A DNA stretch of 64,000 bases from Salvelinus alpinus (GCF_045679555.1 NC_092092.1:9168104-9232103), one strand, 5' to 3'; shown: positions 24,861-37,552, counted from the stretch's first letter. Translations and numbers: made by a program. Notes: generated by a model from the sequence alone, not told the origin.

Positions 24861-26307
24861 CACGTAAAATAAATGCGTTTTTTCGTAAGAGATGAGTCTA
24901 AAAGGTGAAATAACAGGCTGACATTGTAAAAACCTATCTTTTTGTAGGCGCAGTTAATTCCGGGTGTAATAATCTAATGGCAGAAGCAAAGAAAAAGTAG
25001 TCTACATCCCTTTATTAAACGGTCACAATTCAATTAGTCAGACTGACTTCCATGGAGCCGTGCACACGGCCTGGCGCACGCTGCCTTCTCCCGCCAGAAG
25101 GCAAACCATTGGAATGTTTGCGCATGTAGTAAAGGTTGAATTATGGCCCAGATAAAAAAACAACTCATGTCTACGACGCTAATGCTGAAAACTCCAGCGC
25201 CCAGATAAAGGGGCGACTGTGCTCTGTGCTCGACCGCACGAGACAGGGACAAATATGCTCTAGAATTTCAGGAACTTGTTAAAGTTCCAGCTGCGAGGTC
25301 TGCGGCGACCTGACCACGGGAATGAATTTCTCCGTGTAGCGTTATTTCATCGTGACAACTCACTGACACGATGTAGTAGGCTACTAGACAGGCTCTGCCA
25401 CACTCACCTAGTGTGGTGGCAGTGGATTTGTTTTATAGTCCTATAAATTCTAGATATCTAATTAGCCTAACATAGTCAAATCATTGAGGTGTCAAAACTG
25501 TTGAATGGAAATGATGAAAATTCCCATCTTTGCATAGGGCCTACATCTTTCTCATAAAGCCTACTTTAAATAAATGGCTGCACAATTCTCATACTAAACG
25601 TCAATAGACAAGGGGGTACATATTGACTGAGTCACTTTCTACACAAGGAGGAGGGGAAAGGGAACCACTTCTCCCAATGTTTAAAGTTCTGTTTTGATTC
25701 TTTTAAAAGCAGTTTGTGTAACTTCCTCTCTTTAAATTGACCTTGGCCTAATTGTCTGGCCTAGTAGTATGACGGTATGTGATAGTCTATCTCTCTGTAC
25801 AGAGGAAGTTAAGAGTAAAACGGTGATTCTTAGATAAAGAGTATTTTCCTATCCGACTGCATAGGGACTGTCTCTGCCACTGCGACAAATGAGCCAAGCG
25901 TCTCACAAAACCTACTGACCTCAAGGGGAAAATTGAAACTGTTATTTGGATGCTGTGCTGTATATTAGTGAATGGTCTATGCTTCTTAAAGCCCGCTAAG
26001 GTCGATGTCTGCCCCTGCGGAAATCTCATTAGCATAATACAAAAATCCCTATAAAAAACTGTCAGTTTAAGATAGAGATATGTTTTTTTTGCACTTCTGT
26101 GACATAGCTAGAGTGGTGTTTGTCAGATCATGAGACATCCTGAAAATCTGTCTTCTCACTAAATTCTCTGTAGCGTCCAAAAGGTTTGGATATGCCAACT
26201 TCTGTCTATAGTGTCCTAACAGTTTGAGCTACACATTAATATGAGGTGAGACTCTCACAAGCGTGTACATCGGTTGTTTTGATCTAGGGCCCCAACAAGT
26301 GGAAGTA
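24861..26307. other. Non-coding region, no gene found
   Basis: Mostly AT-rich DNA with no recognisable exon or repeat. Confidence 0.45.
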
Positions 26308-26529
26308 CAGCGCATTTGGAAAGTATTCAGACCCCTTCACTTTTTCAACATTTTGTTACATTACAGCCTTATTCTAAAATTGATCACATTGTTTTCCCCC
26401 CTCATCAATCTACACACAATAGCCCATATTGACAAAGGAAAAACAGTTTAAAATTTTTTGGGGCAAAAAATAGAAAGATCACATTTACATAAGTATCAAG
26501 ACTCTTTATCAGTACTTTGTTGAAGCACC

Positions 26530-27426
26530 ATTGGCAGCGATTACAGCCTCGAGTCTTCTTGGCTATGACGGTACAAGGTTGGTACACCTGTATTTGGGGA
26601 GTTTCTCCCATTCTTCTCTGCAGATCCTCTCAAGCTCTGTCAGGTTGAATGGGGAGCGTCACTGCACAGCTATTTTCAGGTCTCATCAGAGATGTTCGAT
26701 CGGGTTCAAGTCCGGGCTCTGGCTGTGCCACTCAGGACATTCAGAGACTTGTCCCGAAGCCACTCCTGCGTTGTCTTGGCTGTGTGCTTATGGCCATTGT
26801 CCTGCTGGAAGGTGAACCTTCACCCCAGTCTGAAGTCCTGAGTGCTCTGGAGCAGGTTTTCATCAAGGACCTCTCTGTGCTTTGCTCCATTCATCTTTCC
26901 CTCGATCCTGACTAGTCTTCCAGTCCCTGCCGCTGAAAAACATCCCCACAGCATGATGCTGCCACCACCATGCTTCACCGTAGGGATGGTGCCAGGTTTC
27001 CTTCAGACGGGACGCTTGGCATTCAGGCCAAAGAGTTCAATCTTGCTTTCATCAGACCAGAGAATCTTGTTTCTCATGGTCAGAGTCCTTTAGATGACTT
27101 TCGGCAAACTCCAATCGGGCTGTCATGTGCCTTTTACTGAGGAGTGGCTTCCGTCTGGCCACTCTACCGTAAAGGCCTGATTGTTGGAGTGCTGCAGATA
27201 TGGTTGTCCTTCTGGAAGGTTCTCCCATCTCTACAGAGGAACCCTGGAGCTCTGTCAGAGTGACCATTGGGTTCATGGTCACCTCCCTAAACAAGGCCCT
27301 TCTCCGCCGATTGTTGACTTTGGCTGGGCAGCCAGCTCTAGCAAGAGTCTTGGTGCTTCCAAACTTCTTCCATCTAAGAATGATGGAGGCCACAGTGTTC
27401 TTGGGGACCTTCATTGCTGCAGACAT
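26530..27426 (-). pseudogene. Tc1-like transposase, frameshifted
   Basis: The N-terminal half is readable on the minus strand at 27426-27052 (MSAAMKVPKNTVASIILRWK, GRVARRKPLLSKRHMTARLE) and ends SDHEKQDSLV through a frameshift just before the first catalytic Asp. The remaining catalytic parts are present as fragments in other frames. Confidence 0.8.
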
Positions 27427-27870
27427 TTTTTGTTAGCCTTCCCCAGATCTGTGCCTTGATACAATCCTGTCTCGGAGCTCTACAGACAATTCCTTCAACC
27501 TCATGGCTTGGTTTTTGCTCTGACATGCACTGTGGGACCTTATACAGACAGGTGTGTGCCTTTCCACATCATGTCCAATCAATTGAGTTTACCACAGGTG
27601 GACTCAAATGTTTTAATTTTTTTATTTCACCTTTATTTAACCAGGTTGAGAACAAGTTCTCATTTGCAACTGCGACCTTGCCTAGATAAAGCATAGCAAT
27701 TCGACACATACAACAACACAGTTACACATGGTATAAACAAAACATACAGTCAATAATACAGTAGAATAAAAAATTTAAAAAAGTCTATATACAGTGAGTG
27801 CAAATGAGGTAAGATAAGGGAGTTAAGGCAATAAATAGGCCATGGTGGCGAAGTAATTACAATATAGCAA

Positions 27871-28434
27871 TTAAACACTGGGATAGTAGATGTGCAGAAG
27901 ATGAATGTGCAAGTAGAGATACTGGGGTGCAAAGGAGCAAGATAAATAAATAAATACAGAATGGGGATGAGTCAAGCTAGTGAGGGAGATATGATTCTCC
28001 AGCTTCAGTGATTTTTGCAATTCGTTCCAGTCATTGGCAGCAGAGAACTGGAAGGAGAGGCGGCCAAAGGAAGAATTGGCTTTGGGGGTGACCAGTGAGA
28101 TATAACTTCTGGAGCGCGTGCTACGAGTGGGTGCTGCTATGGTGACCAGTGAGCTGAGATAAGGTGGGGCTTTACCTAGCAGAGACTTGTAGATGACCTG
28201 GAGCCAGTGGGTTTGGCGACGAGTATGAAGCGAGGGCCAACAAACAAGAACATACAGGCCGCAGTGGTGGGTAGAGTATGGCGCTTTGGTGACAGAACGG
28301 ATGGCACTGTGATAGACTGCATCCAATTTGTTGAGTAGAGTGTTGGAGGCTATTTTAAAGATTACATCGCCGAAGTCGAGGATCGGTAGGATGGTCAGTT
28401 TTACGAGGGTATGTTTTACGAGGGTATGTTTCAC
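27871..28434 (-). pseudogene. LINE ORF2 C-terminal region after a frameshift
   Basis: The reading starts at the break in the RT frame with KHTLVKHTLVKLTILPILDF, in which KHTLV is duplicated by a 15-bp tandem repeat (about 28400-28430). It continues with PYSTHHCGLYVLVCWPSLHT, SLLGKAPPYLSSLVT and FGRLSFQFSAANDWNELQ, a pattern typical of the C-terminal domain of this LINE group. Confidence 0.8.
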
Positions 28435-29747
28435 TCAGCATGAGTGAAGGATGCTTTGTTGCGATATAGGAAGCCGATTCTAGATTTAATTTTGGATTGG
28501 AGATGCTTAATGTGAGTCTGGAAGGAGAGTTTACAGTCTAACCAGACACCTAGGTATTTGTAGTTGTCCACATATTCTAAGTCAGAACCGTCCAGAGTAG
28601 TGATGCTGGATGGGTGGGTAGGTGTGGGCAGTGATCGATTGAATAGCATGCATTTAGTTTTACTTGCATTTAAGAGCAGTTGGAGGCCACGGAAGGAGAG
28701 TTGTATGGCATTGAAGCTTGTCTTGAGGTTAGTTAACACAGTGTCCAAAGAGGGGCCAGAAGTATACAGAATGATGTCGTCTGCGTAGAGGTGGATCAGA
28801 GAATCACCAGCAGCAAGAGCGACATCATTGATGTATACAGAGAAGAGAGTCGGCCGGAGAATTGAACCCGGTGGCACCCCCATAGAGACTGCCAGAGGTC
28901 CGGACAACAGGCTCTCCGATTTGACACACTGAACTCTATCAGAGAAGTAGTTGGTAAACCAGGCGAGGCAATCATTTGAGAAACCAAGGCTGTCAAGTCT
29001 GCCAATAAGAATGTGGTAATTGACAGAGTCGAAAGCCTTGGCCAGGTCGATAAATACGGCTGCACAGTAATGTCTCTTATTGATGGCGGTTATGATATTG
29101 TTTAGGACCTTGAGCGTGTCTGAGGTGCACCCATGACCAGCTCGGAAACCAGAATGCATAGCGGAGAAGGTACGGTGAGATTCGAAATGGTCGGTAATTT
29201 GTTTGTTAACTTGGCTTTCGAAGACCTTAGAAAGACAGGGTAGGATAGATATAGGTCTGTAGCAGTTTGGGTCTGGAGTGTCACCCCCTTTGAAGAGGGG
29301 GATGACCACGGCAGCTTTCCAATCTTTGGGAATCTCAGACGATACGAAAGAGAGGTTGAACAGGCTAGTAATAGGGGTTGCAACAATTTCGGCAGATACT
29401 TTTAGAAATAGAGGGTCCAGATTGTCTAGCCCGGCTGATTTGTAGGGGTCCAGATTTTGCAGCTCTTTCAGAACATAAGCTATCTGGTTTTGGGTGAAGG
29501 AGAAATGGTGGGGGTTTTGGCGGGTTGCTGTGGAGGGTGCCGGGCAGTTGATCGGGGTAGGGGTAGCCAGGTGGAAAGCATGGCAAGCCGTAAAGAAATG
29601 CTTATTGAAATTCTCAATTATAGTGGATTTATCAGTGGTAACAGTGTTTCCTAGCCTCAGAGCAGTGGGCAGCTGGGAGGAGGTGCTCTTATTCTCTATG
29701 GACTTTCGTGTCCCAGAACCTTTTTGAGTTTGTACTACAGGATACAA
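28431..29747 (-). pseudogene. LINE reverse transcriptase domain
   Basis: A 438-residue open stretch includes LDNLDPLFLK, DWKAAVVIPLFKGGD and NCYRPISILPCLSKVFE, then AVFIDLAKAFDSVNY (motif A), GVPPGSILRPTLFSVYIND (motif B, normally QGS) and LYADDIILYTS (motif C). Both catalytic Asp sites are intact. The frame breaks at NKASFTHAE*. Confidence 0.88.
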
Positions 29748-30290
29748 ATTTCCGTTTGAAAAAGCTAGCCAGTGTATATTTGTTCCTAACTTCCCTGAAA
29801 AGTTGCAAATAACGGGGGCTATTCGATGCTAATGCATAACGCCACATGATGTGTCTGTGCTGGTCAAGGGCAGACAGGTTTGGAGTGAACGAAGGACTAT
29901 ATCTATTCCTAGTTCACATTTTTTTTGAATGGAGCATGCTAATTTAAGATGGTGAGGAAGGCACTTTTAAAGAATAACCAGGCATCATCTACTGACGGGA
30001 TGAGGTCACTGTCATTCCAGGATACCCCAGCCAGGTCGATTAGAAAGGCCTGCTCGCAGAAGTGTTTTAGGGAGCGTTTGACAGTGATGAGGGGTGGTCG
30101 TTTGATCGCAGACCCATTACGGATGCAGGCAATGAGGCAGTGATCGCTGAGATCTTGGTTGAAAACAGCGAAGGTGTATTTGGAGGGCGAGTTAGTTAGG
30201 ATGATATCTATGAGGGTGCCCGTGTTTACGGATTTGTGGTTGTACCTGGTAGGTTCATTGATAATTTGTTCGAGATTGAGGACATCAAGC

Positions 30291-30779
30291 TTAGTAGGAT
30301 TGTAGGATGGCCGGGTTGTTAAGAATGTCCCAGTTTAGGTCATCTAGTAGCATGAGCTCAGAAGATAGATGGGGGGCAATCAATTCACATATGGTGTCGA
30401 GGGCACAGCTGGGGGCAGAGGGTGGTCTATAGCAAGCGGCAACGGTGAGAGACTTGTTTCTGGAAAGGTGAAGTTTTAGAAGTAGAAGCTTGAATTGTTT
30501 GGGTACAGACCTGGATAGTAAGCCTGCAGAGTTCTGTCTATCTTTGCAGTAGATTGCAACACCGCCCCCTTTGGCAGTTCTATCTTGTCGGAAAATGTTA
30601 TAGTTAGGGATGGAGATTTCAGGGTTTTTGGTGGTTTTCCTAAGCCAGGATTCAGACACAGCTAAGACATCCGGGTTGGCAGCGTGTGCTAAAGCAGTGA
30701 GTAAAACAAACTTAGGGAGTAGGCTTCTAATGTTAACATGTATGAAACCAAGGCTTTTACGGTTACAGAAGTCAACAAA
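30291..30779 (-). pseudogene. LINE apurinic-type endonuclease domain
   Basis: In frame with the leader, this reads NIRSLLPK, then SESWLRKTTKN, then YNIFRQDRTAKGGGVAIYCK and LTVAACYRPPSAPS, and LLDDLNWD where GDFNxD is usual. This order is characteristic of AP-endonuclease domains that nick the target for reverse transcription. It ends at an early stop after LQSY, well before the RT domain. Confidence 0.82.
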
Positions 30780-30782
30780 TTA

Positions 30783-31007
30783 GAGCACCTGGGGAGTGGG
30801 AGTGGAGCTAGGCACTGCAGGACCTGGATTAACCTCTACATCACCAGAGGAACAGAGGAGAAGTAGGATAAAGGTACGGCTAAAGGCTATACGAACTGGC
30901 CGTCTAGCACGTTCGGAACAGAGAGTGAAAGGAGCAGGTTTCTGGGCACGATAGCATAGATTCAAGGCATAGTGTACAGACAAAGGTATGGTAGGATGTG
31001 AGTACAT
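30783..31007 (-). pseudogene. LINE N-terminal leader with 2A-like peptide
   Basis: The 75-residue reading from an ATG at 31007 contains a hydrophobic stretch (FILLLLC, about 46-52) followed by GDVEVNPGP at residues 55-63 (nt 30845-30819). This fits the 2A consensus D-[VI]-E-x-N-P-G-P, where ribosomes skip the Gly-Pro bond. A stop codon (TAA at 30780-30782) separates it from the endonuclease, which continues in the same frame (FVDFCNRKSLGFIHVNIRSL). 2A motifs at this position are known from some CR1/L2-group LINEs. Confidence 0.75.
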
Positions 31008-31140
31008 TGGAGGTAAACCTAGGCATTGAGTAATGATGAGAGCGATAGTCTCTAGAGACGTTAAAACCAGGTGATGTCATCGCATATGTAGGAGGTGGAA
31101 CAACATGGTTGGTTAAGGCATGTTGAGACAATTCTGACAA

Positions 31141-31408
31141 TTAGCAGGCCGGGGCTAACAAGCTAGCAGTTAGTAGGCCGGGGCTAACAAGCTAGCAGTT
31201 AGCAGACTGGCGCTAGCAAGCTAGCAGTTAGCAGACCGGGGTTAGCAAGCAAGCAGTTAGCAGACCGGGGCTAGGGGGCTAGCAAGCTAGCAGTTAGCTG
31301 ACCGGGGTTAACAAGCAAGCAGTTAGCAGACCGGGGCTAGCAAGCTAGCAGTTAGCAGACCGGGGCTAGCAAGCTAGCAGTTAGCAGACCGGGGCTAGCA
31401 AGTTAGCA
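31141..31408. repeat. 29-30-bp tandem array in the LINE 5' region
   Basis: About nine units each combine CAAGCTAGCAGTTAGCAGAC with CGGGGCTAG. It sits upstream of the first LINE reading frame, where a LINE promoter would be expected. Confidence 0.9.
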
Positions 31409-32177
31409 GAAGGTTCTTTGGGGGACGTCGCGATGGAGGTAAGTCTGTTTTTGCCTCCTCGTGCGGTGACGTTGATAGAGCAGTCGTGGATTAGTAGGGT
31501 TCCAAGTAGCTCTAGATAGCTAGCAGGTTAGCGGTTAGCAGAATGGGCCTTCAGCGGGCTTCGCGCCTGAGGGCTTGTTGGAATCCTCGGGCAGATTATG
31601 TCGGTATTCCAATCGTAGAGGATCGGCAGGGTTCTGTGCCCGGAAATAAGATATTTCTGTTTTTTTTTATAATAAATTTTCAAAAATGTCTAAAAACCTG
31701 TTTTCGCTTTGTCATTATGGGATATTGTGTGTAGATTGATGAGGAACATTTATATTTAATTTAATCCATTAAAAAAAAAGATTGTAACGTAACAAAATGT
31801 GGGGGAAAAATCAAGGAGTCTGAATACTTTCTGAACTCACTGTATGTATGGAGACTGTTTAGTGCCAAAAACATGTAAAGAAAACAACAAATGTTTCTTT
31901 ATCTTTCTTATATGTCTCAGCTATAGGACAGACACTTCAGAACAAACTTTCTATTGATTTTTTGGGGGAACTTGGGGGAACTTTTTGGGGGGAATCTGTT
32001 GTTACAAGTTGTGAATCTGTTATTCAATGCGTTTGTATGGGCTAATAGCAATAAAACCAAATACAATATTTCATCAAATATTGTTTTTATTATAATATTT
32101 TTGAAACTTCAAGGGATCTAAAAATTCTAAATCAAATAGCCAAATGATCCTTGGTATGACCTTCTTAAAACAATATA

Positions 32178-33757
32178 CAGTGGCTTGAGAAAGTATTCAC
32201 CGTCCTTGGCATTGTTCCTATTTTGTTGCCTTACAACCTGGAATTAAAATGGGTTTTTGGGGGGTTTGTATCATTTGATTTACACAACATGCCTACCACT
32301 TTGAAGATGCAAAATATTTTTTATTGTGAAACATACAAGAATAACTATAACTATTCACCCCCCACCCCCAAGTCAGTCAAGTCAATACTTTGTAGAGCCA
32401 CCTTTTGCAGCAATTACAGCTGCACATCTCTTGGGGTATGTCTCTATAAGCTTGGCACATCTAGCTACTGGGATTTTTGCCCATTCTTCAGGGCAAAACT
32501 GCTCCAGCTCCTTCAAGTTGGATGGGTTCCGCTGGTGTACAGCAACCTTTAAGTCATACCACAGATTCTCAATTGGATTGAGGTCTGGGGTTTGACTAGG
32601 CCATTCCAAGACATTTAAATGTTTCCCCTTAAACCACTCAAGTGTTGCTTTAGCAGTATGCTTAGGGTCATTGTCCTGCTGGAAGGAGAACCTCCATCCC
32701 AGTCTCAAATCTCTGGAAGACTGAAACAGGTTTCCCTCAAGAATTTCCCTGTATTTAGCGCCATCCATCATTCCTTCAATTCTGACCAGTTTCCCAGTCC
32801 CTGCCGATGAAAAACATCCCCACAGCATGATGCTGCCACCACCATGCTTCACTGTGGGGATGGTATTCTCGGGGTGATGGGAGGTGTTTGGTTTGCGCCA
32901 GACATAGCGTTTTCCTTGATGGCCAAAAAGCTAAATTTTTGTCTCATCTGACCAGAGTAACTTTCTTCCATATGTTTGGGGAGTCTCCCACATGCCTTTT
33001 GGCGAATACCAAACGTGTTTGCTTCTTTTTTTCTTTAAGCAATGACTTTTTTTCTGGCCACTCTTCCGTAAAGCACAGCTCTGTGGAGTGTACGGCTTAA
33101 AGTGGTCCTATGGACAGATACCCCAGTCTCTGCTGTGGAGCTTTGCAGCTTAATGCCCTCCTTGCCTGGTCCGTGAGTTTTGGTGGGCGGCCCTCTCTTG
33201 GCAGGTTTGTTGTGGTGCCATATTCTTTCCATTTTTTAATAATGGGATTTAATGGTGCTCCGTGGGATGTTCAAAGATTGGGATATTTTTTTGTAACCCA
33301 ACTCTGATCTGTACTACTCCACAACTTTGTCCCTGACCTATTTGGAGAGCTCCTTGGTCTTCAAGGTGCTGCTTGCTTGGTGGCACCCCTTGCTTAGTGG
33401 TGTTACAGACTCTGGGGCCATTCAGAACAGGTGTATATATACTGAGATCATGTGACACTTAGATTGCACACAGGTGGACTTTATTTAACTAATTATGTGA
33501 CTTCTGAAGGTAATTGGTTGCACCAGATCTTATTTAGGGGCTTCACAGCAAAGGGGGTGAATACATATGCACGTACTTTTTTTTTCTTTTTAATAGAACA
33601 TTTAACAAGTTATTTTTTTCATTTCACTTCACCAATTTGGACTATTTTCTGTATGTCCGTTGCATGAAATCCAAATAAAAATCTATTGAAATTACAGGTT
33701 GTAATGCAACAAAATAGGAAAAACGCCAAGGGGGATGAATATTTTTGCAAGGCACTG
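32178..33757 (-). mobile_element. Tc1-like transposon (second family), full length
   Basis: The ends CAGTGGCTTGAGAAAGTATT and TTTTTGCAAGGCACTG are inverted repeats and lie next to TA. Length is 1580 bp. A second copy lies at 39240-41092. Confidence 0.92.
32382..33234 (-). pseudogene. Tc1-like transposase with intact second half
   Basis: The C-terminal 156-residue stretch from 32852 is uninterrupted. Its second catalytic Asp (QQDNDPKHT, residue 60) and Glu (DLNPIENLW, residue 95) show the D34E spacing of Tc1 enzymes, and it ends [13 protein letters not shown]. The N-terminal half (33232-33035) reads [20 protein letters not shown] and [20 protein letters not shown], with a deletion where the other copy has [20 protein letters not shown]. 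Frame breaks prevent a functional protein. Confidence 0.85.
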
Positions 33758-33842
33758 TAGTTTAGTAGAACCATACTGAGCCATTGGAGATCAAGCTAGC
33801 CTATATTTCAGTACAGGCCTAAGTGCAACAGACAGTCTAACT

Positions 33843-34190
33843 TTTTTTATTTCACCTTTATTTAACCAGGTAGGCAAGTTGAGAACAAGTTCTCATTTAC
33901 AATTGCGACCTGACCAAGATAAAGCAAAGCAGTTCGACACATACAACAACACAGAGTTACACATGGAGTAAAACAAACATATAGTCAATAATACAGTTGA
34001 AAAATAAGTCTATATACAATGTGAGCAAGTGAGGTGAGATAAGGGAGGTGAAGGCAAAAAAAAGGCCATGGTGGCAAAGTAAATACAATATAGCAAGTAA
34101 AACACTGGAATAGTTGATTTGCAGTGGAAGAAAGTGCAAAGTAGAGATAGAAATAATGGGGTGCAAAGGAGCTAAATAAATAAATAAATA
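33843..34190 (-). mobile_element. LINE 3' end fragment, same family as 27607-31650
   Basis: The sequence matches 27610-27955 closely (ACCTTTATTTAACCAGGTAG, ACAACACAGAGTTACACATG, AATAAATAAATAAATAC) and is a 5'-truncated copy. It keeps a GGCAAGT that the 27607 copy lacks. Confidence 0.88.
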
Positions 34191-34880
<690 letters not shown>

Positions 34881-35420
34881 AAAATACAGTACATGTGTGC
34901 TCTGATGTTCAAATACAAAGTCTTGTTAATCTTAATGGTGAATCAACAGGCCTCCCAGGTCGAGAGAGAAAAGTTCCTTGCTACTTTCGTGACCCAGCTA
35001 GATAAAGATAGAAACGGCATTTGTTTGTTTTTTGTAATTCCCCTCGCAGACCTTTGATGAGCTGACAACAGGGCAATTTGGACGGTCCATTTGGGTGCGA
35101 AGGCTTCAAGGTGGCAGCCAAGGGTCAGTCCATAAACACACACACATTCGCACACATATTCACACACACAAAAAGAAACACAAATAAAGAGTAGTGTCTG
35201 TCTTCCACCCCTTTGCCTCTTTCTCTCACTCGCTCTTGTTCAAACCTGACCGAACATATTATAATTTCAAAGAAACACTAGAATTACAGAACACTACTTT
35301 GCATTATTTAAAATTCCTTCCTTCTCTCTTGGGAAACACACCAGGAATGTTCATGGACTTTTCATGGACTTGTTTTTAAATGCATTGTCTTGTGGTTGAG
35401 ATGGATAGAGTGATGGCTAG

Positions 35421-35529
<109 letters not shown>

Positions 35530-35956
35530 AAGGGACAGAGTGAGAGCAGAAAAGAAAAATAACATTTTGTGTGCAGATCTCTTACTGCCAACCATTGTCT
35601 GCTGCTCTGCCCTTGACCTTGCAAAGGTAGAGAGAGGGATGGATAGAGAGACCGATTGATGAAGGGATGAATAGATGGGTGGATGGATAGATAGATGGAT
35701 GGATAGAGAGACTGCAGTCCCCTTTCTGACAGGCCACTGTGAGAGTGCCAACCCCCTTTGGCTCTGCAGCTAGCAAGGGCAGCGCTCAGACCGCGATCCT
35801 GTGGCTTGGAACGGCCCTCCCGAGAGCTCAGAGTGCTCCAACAGGGAATATTCCCTGCCAACAGTGGTGTGAGATTCCAGTCGGTTCACACCTCACCATC
35901 ACACACTCCCACGTGGCGTCCCCCTGATCTACAGAACACCGTGCCACCCGCCAGCA

Positions 35957-36312
35957 AGGAGAGGGGTGTGGGGCGGGAAGAGGGGTGTGGAGCGGGGAAG
36001 AGGGGTGTGGCGCGGGGAAGAGGGGTGTGGAGCGGGGAAGAGGGGTGTGGAGCGGGAAGAGGGGTGTGGGGCAAGGAAGTGGAGCGGGAAGAGGGGTGTG
36101 GGGCAAGGAAGTGGAGCGGGAAGAGGGGTGTCGGGCGGGGAAGAGGGGTGTGGCGCGGGGAAGAGGGGTGTGGAGCGGGGAAGAGGGGTGTGGCGCGGGG
36201 AAGAGGGGCGTGGTGCGGGGAAGAGGGGTGTGGGGCGGGGAAGAGGGGTGTGGAAGAGGGGTGTGGGGCGGGGAAGAGGGGTGTGGCGCGGGGAAGAGGG
36301 GTGTGGTGAGGG
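35957..36312. repeat. 20-bp G-rich minisatellite
   Basis: About 17 units of GAAGAGGGGTGTGGCGCGGG or variants. It is strongly purine/G-skewed on the plus strand with many G-runs. Confidence 0.95.
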
Positions 36313-37009
36313 GAGAGAAGCAGGAAGAGGAGCAGTGAGAGAGGAGACGGGTAACGGTGGCATTCTTGGGTTCTTATTTATTAAGTGTCAATTCATACAG
36401 TTTCATTCTTCCACCAGATGATATAGCCCAGACAAAGATCAGGTTACTTTTGTCATATTGCTACAGAGTCGTGTCCTTAATCCTCATGTCTACCAGATGC
36501 GTCAAACTCTTTGCGTTCTCGCGGAAGACATTCAGTTTCAATGGCGCAGTCCGCAACACTGCATTGGGGATGCCGCACTAGGCTGCGGATGCGTTCTGTG
36601 TACCGCATCGGTTCAATATTATCAACTCGCGTGTTGCATTACCATGCGGTGGAACAAACAGAAGTTAATTAACAGTCAAGCCAGTTAGCTAGCTAGCTAT
36701 TGAACTACAAAGCTAACCATTTTGCTAGATGGTTTAGCTAAGTATTTGCTAGCACCTAGCTTTCACTTTCCAGCTTATAATTTCATATTCAACTGATCAG
36801 GTAATCCAATCGTATCGGTAATGCGTCTGTCTACATGCAACATTTTTAGCATTGTGGTCCCGGTAGCAATCTGCTCTTTGGTCGAACACAGAAGGGAACC
36901 CAGAGACAGTTAAAATGACCTTCTCCAGGCTGCAAACCTTTCTGAATGTTAGGCTGGAAGCAATGGGAAATAATGTGCGAGTTGAGATCCCATACAAGAG
37001 ATGATTGAC
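36313..37009. other. Non-coding region, no gene found
   Basis: No gene or repeat recognised, apart from a short GCTAGCTAGCTA-type palindrome near 36688-36700. Confidence 0.4.
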
Positions 37010-37552
37010 ATGATATTCTAGTAGAGATCAATACAAGGGACAGCAACATGAACATGATATTCTAGTAGAGATCAATACGAGGGACAGCAACATGAACATG
37101 GTATTCTAGTAGAGATCAATACAAGGGACAGCAACATGAACATGGTATTCTAGTAGAGATCAATACAAGGGACAGCAACATGAACATGGTATTCTAGTAG
37201 AGATCAATACGAGGGACAGCAACATGAACATGGTATTCTAGTAGAGATCAATACGAGGGACAGCAACATGAACATGGTATTCTAGTAGAGATCAATACAA
37301 GGGACAGCAACATGAACATGGTATTCTAGTAGAGATCAATACAAGGGACAGCAACATGAACATGGTATTCTAGTAGAGATCAATACGAGGGACAGCAACA
37401 TGAACATGGTATTCTAGTAGAGATCAATACGAGGGACAGCAACATGGACATGATATTCTTGTAGAGATCAATACGAGGGACAGCAACATGAACAATGGTA
37501 TTCTAGTAGAGATCAATACGAGGGACAGCAACATGAACATGGTATTCTGATG
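37010..37552. repeat. 44-bp minisatellite, about 12 copies
   Basis: Units join TAGTAGAGATCAATACGAGG and GACAGCAACATGAACATGGT and ATTC. They differ mainly at CAATACAAGG versus CAATACGAGG. Confidence 0.95.

Larger units (their letters stand above)
27607..31650 (-). mobile_element. Near-complete CR1/L2-type LINE
   Basis: The minus-strand order is a 5' region with a tandem array (31141-31408), an ORF with a 2A-like motif (from 31007), an AP-type endonuclease (about 30750-30291), reverse transcriptase (29747-28431), a C-terminal region (to 27871) and a 3' tail ending at 27607. The 3' tail TTTATTTAACCAGGTTGAGA with AACAAGTTCTCATTTGCAA matches the tail of the SINEs in this window. Stops and frameshifts make it inactive. 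Confidence 0.88.
26308..31842 (-). mobile_element. Tc1-like transposon split by a LINE insertion
   Basis: The left end (CAGCGCATTTGGAAAGTATT at 26308) and right end (ending AACTCACTG at 31842) both lie next to TA. The Tc1 sequence runs to about 27606, where LINE sequence begins, and resumes at about 31650 with AAAAATGTCTAAAAACCTG. Roughly 100 bp expected between the two halves is missing. Confidence 0.88.

Noticed and set aside
26531..27459. Plus-strand readings of 78-94 residues
   Set aside because: Antisense shadows of the minus-strand Tc1 transposase.
35758..36421. Gly/Glu/Arg-rich readings up to 183 residues
   Set aside because: Produced by the 20-bp G-rich array.
36357..36688. Two overlapping short open readings
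   Set aside because: No family resemblance and no start or splice context.
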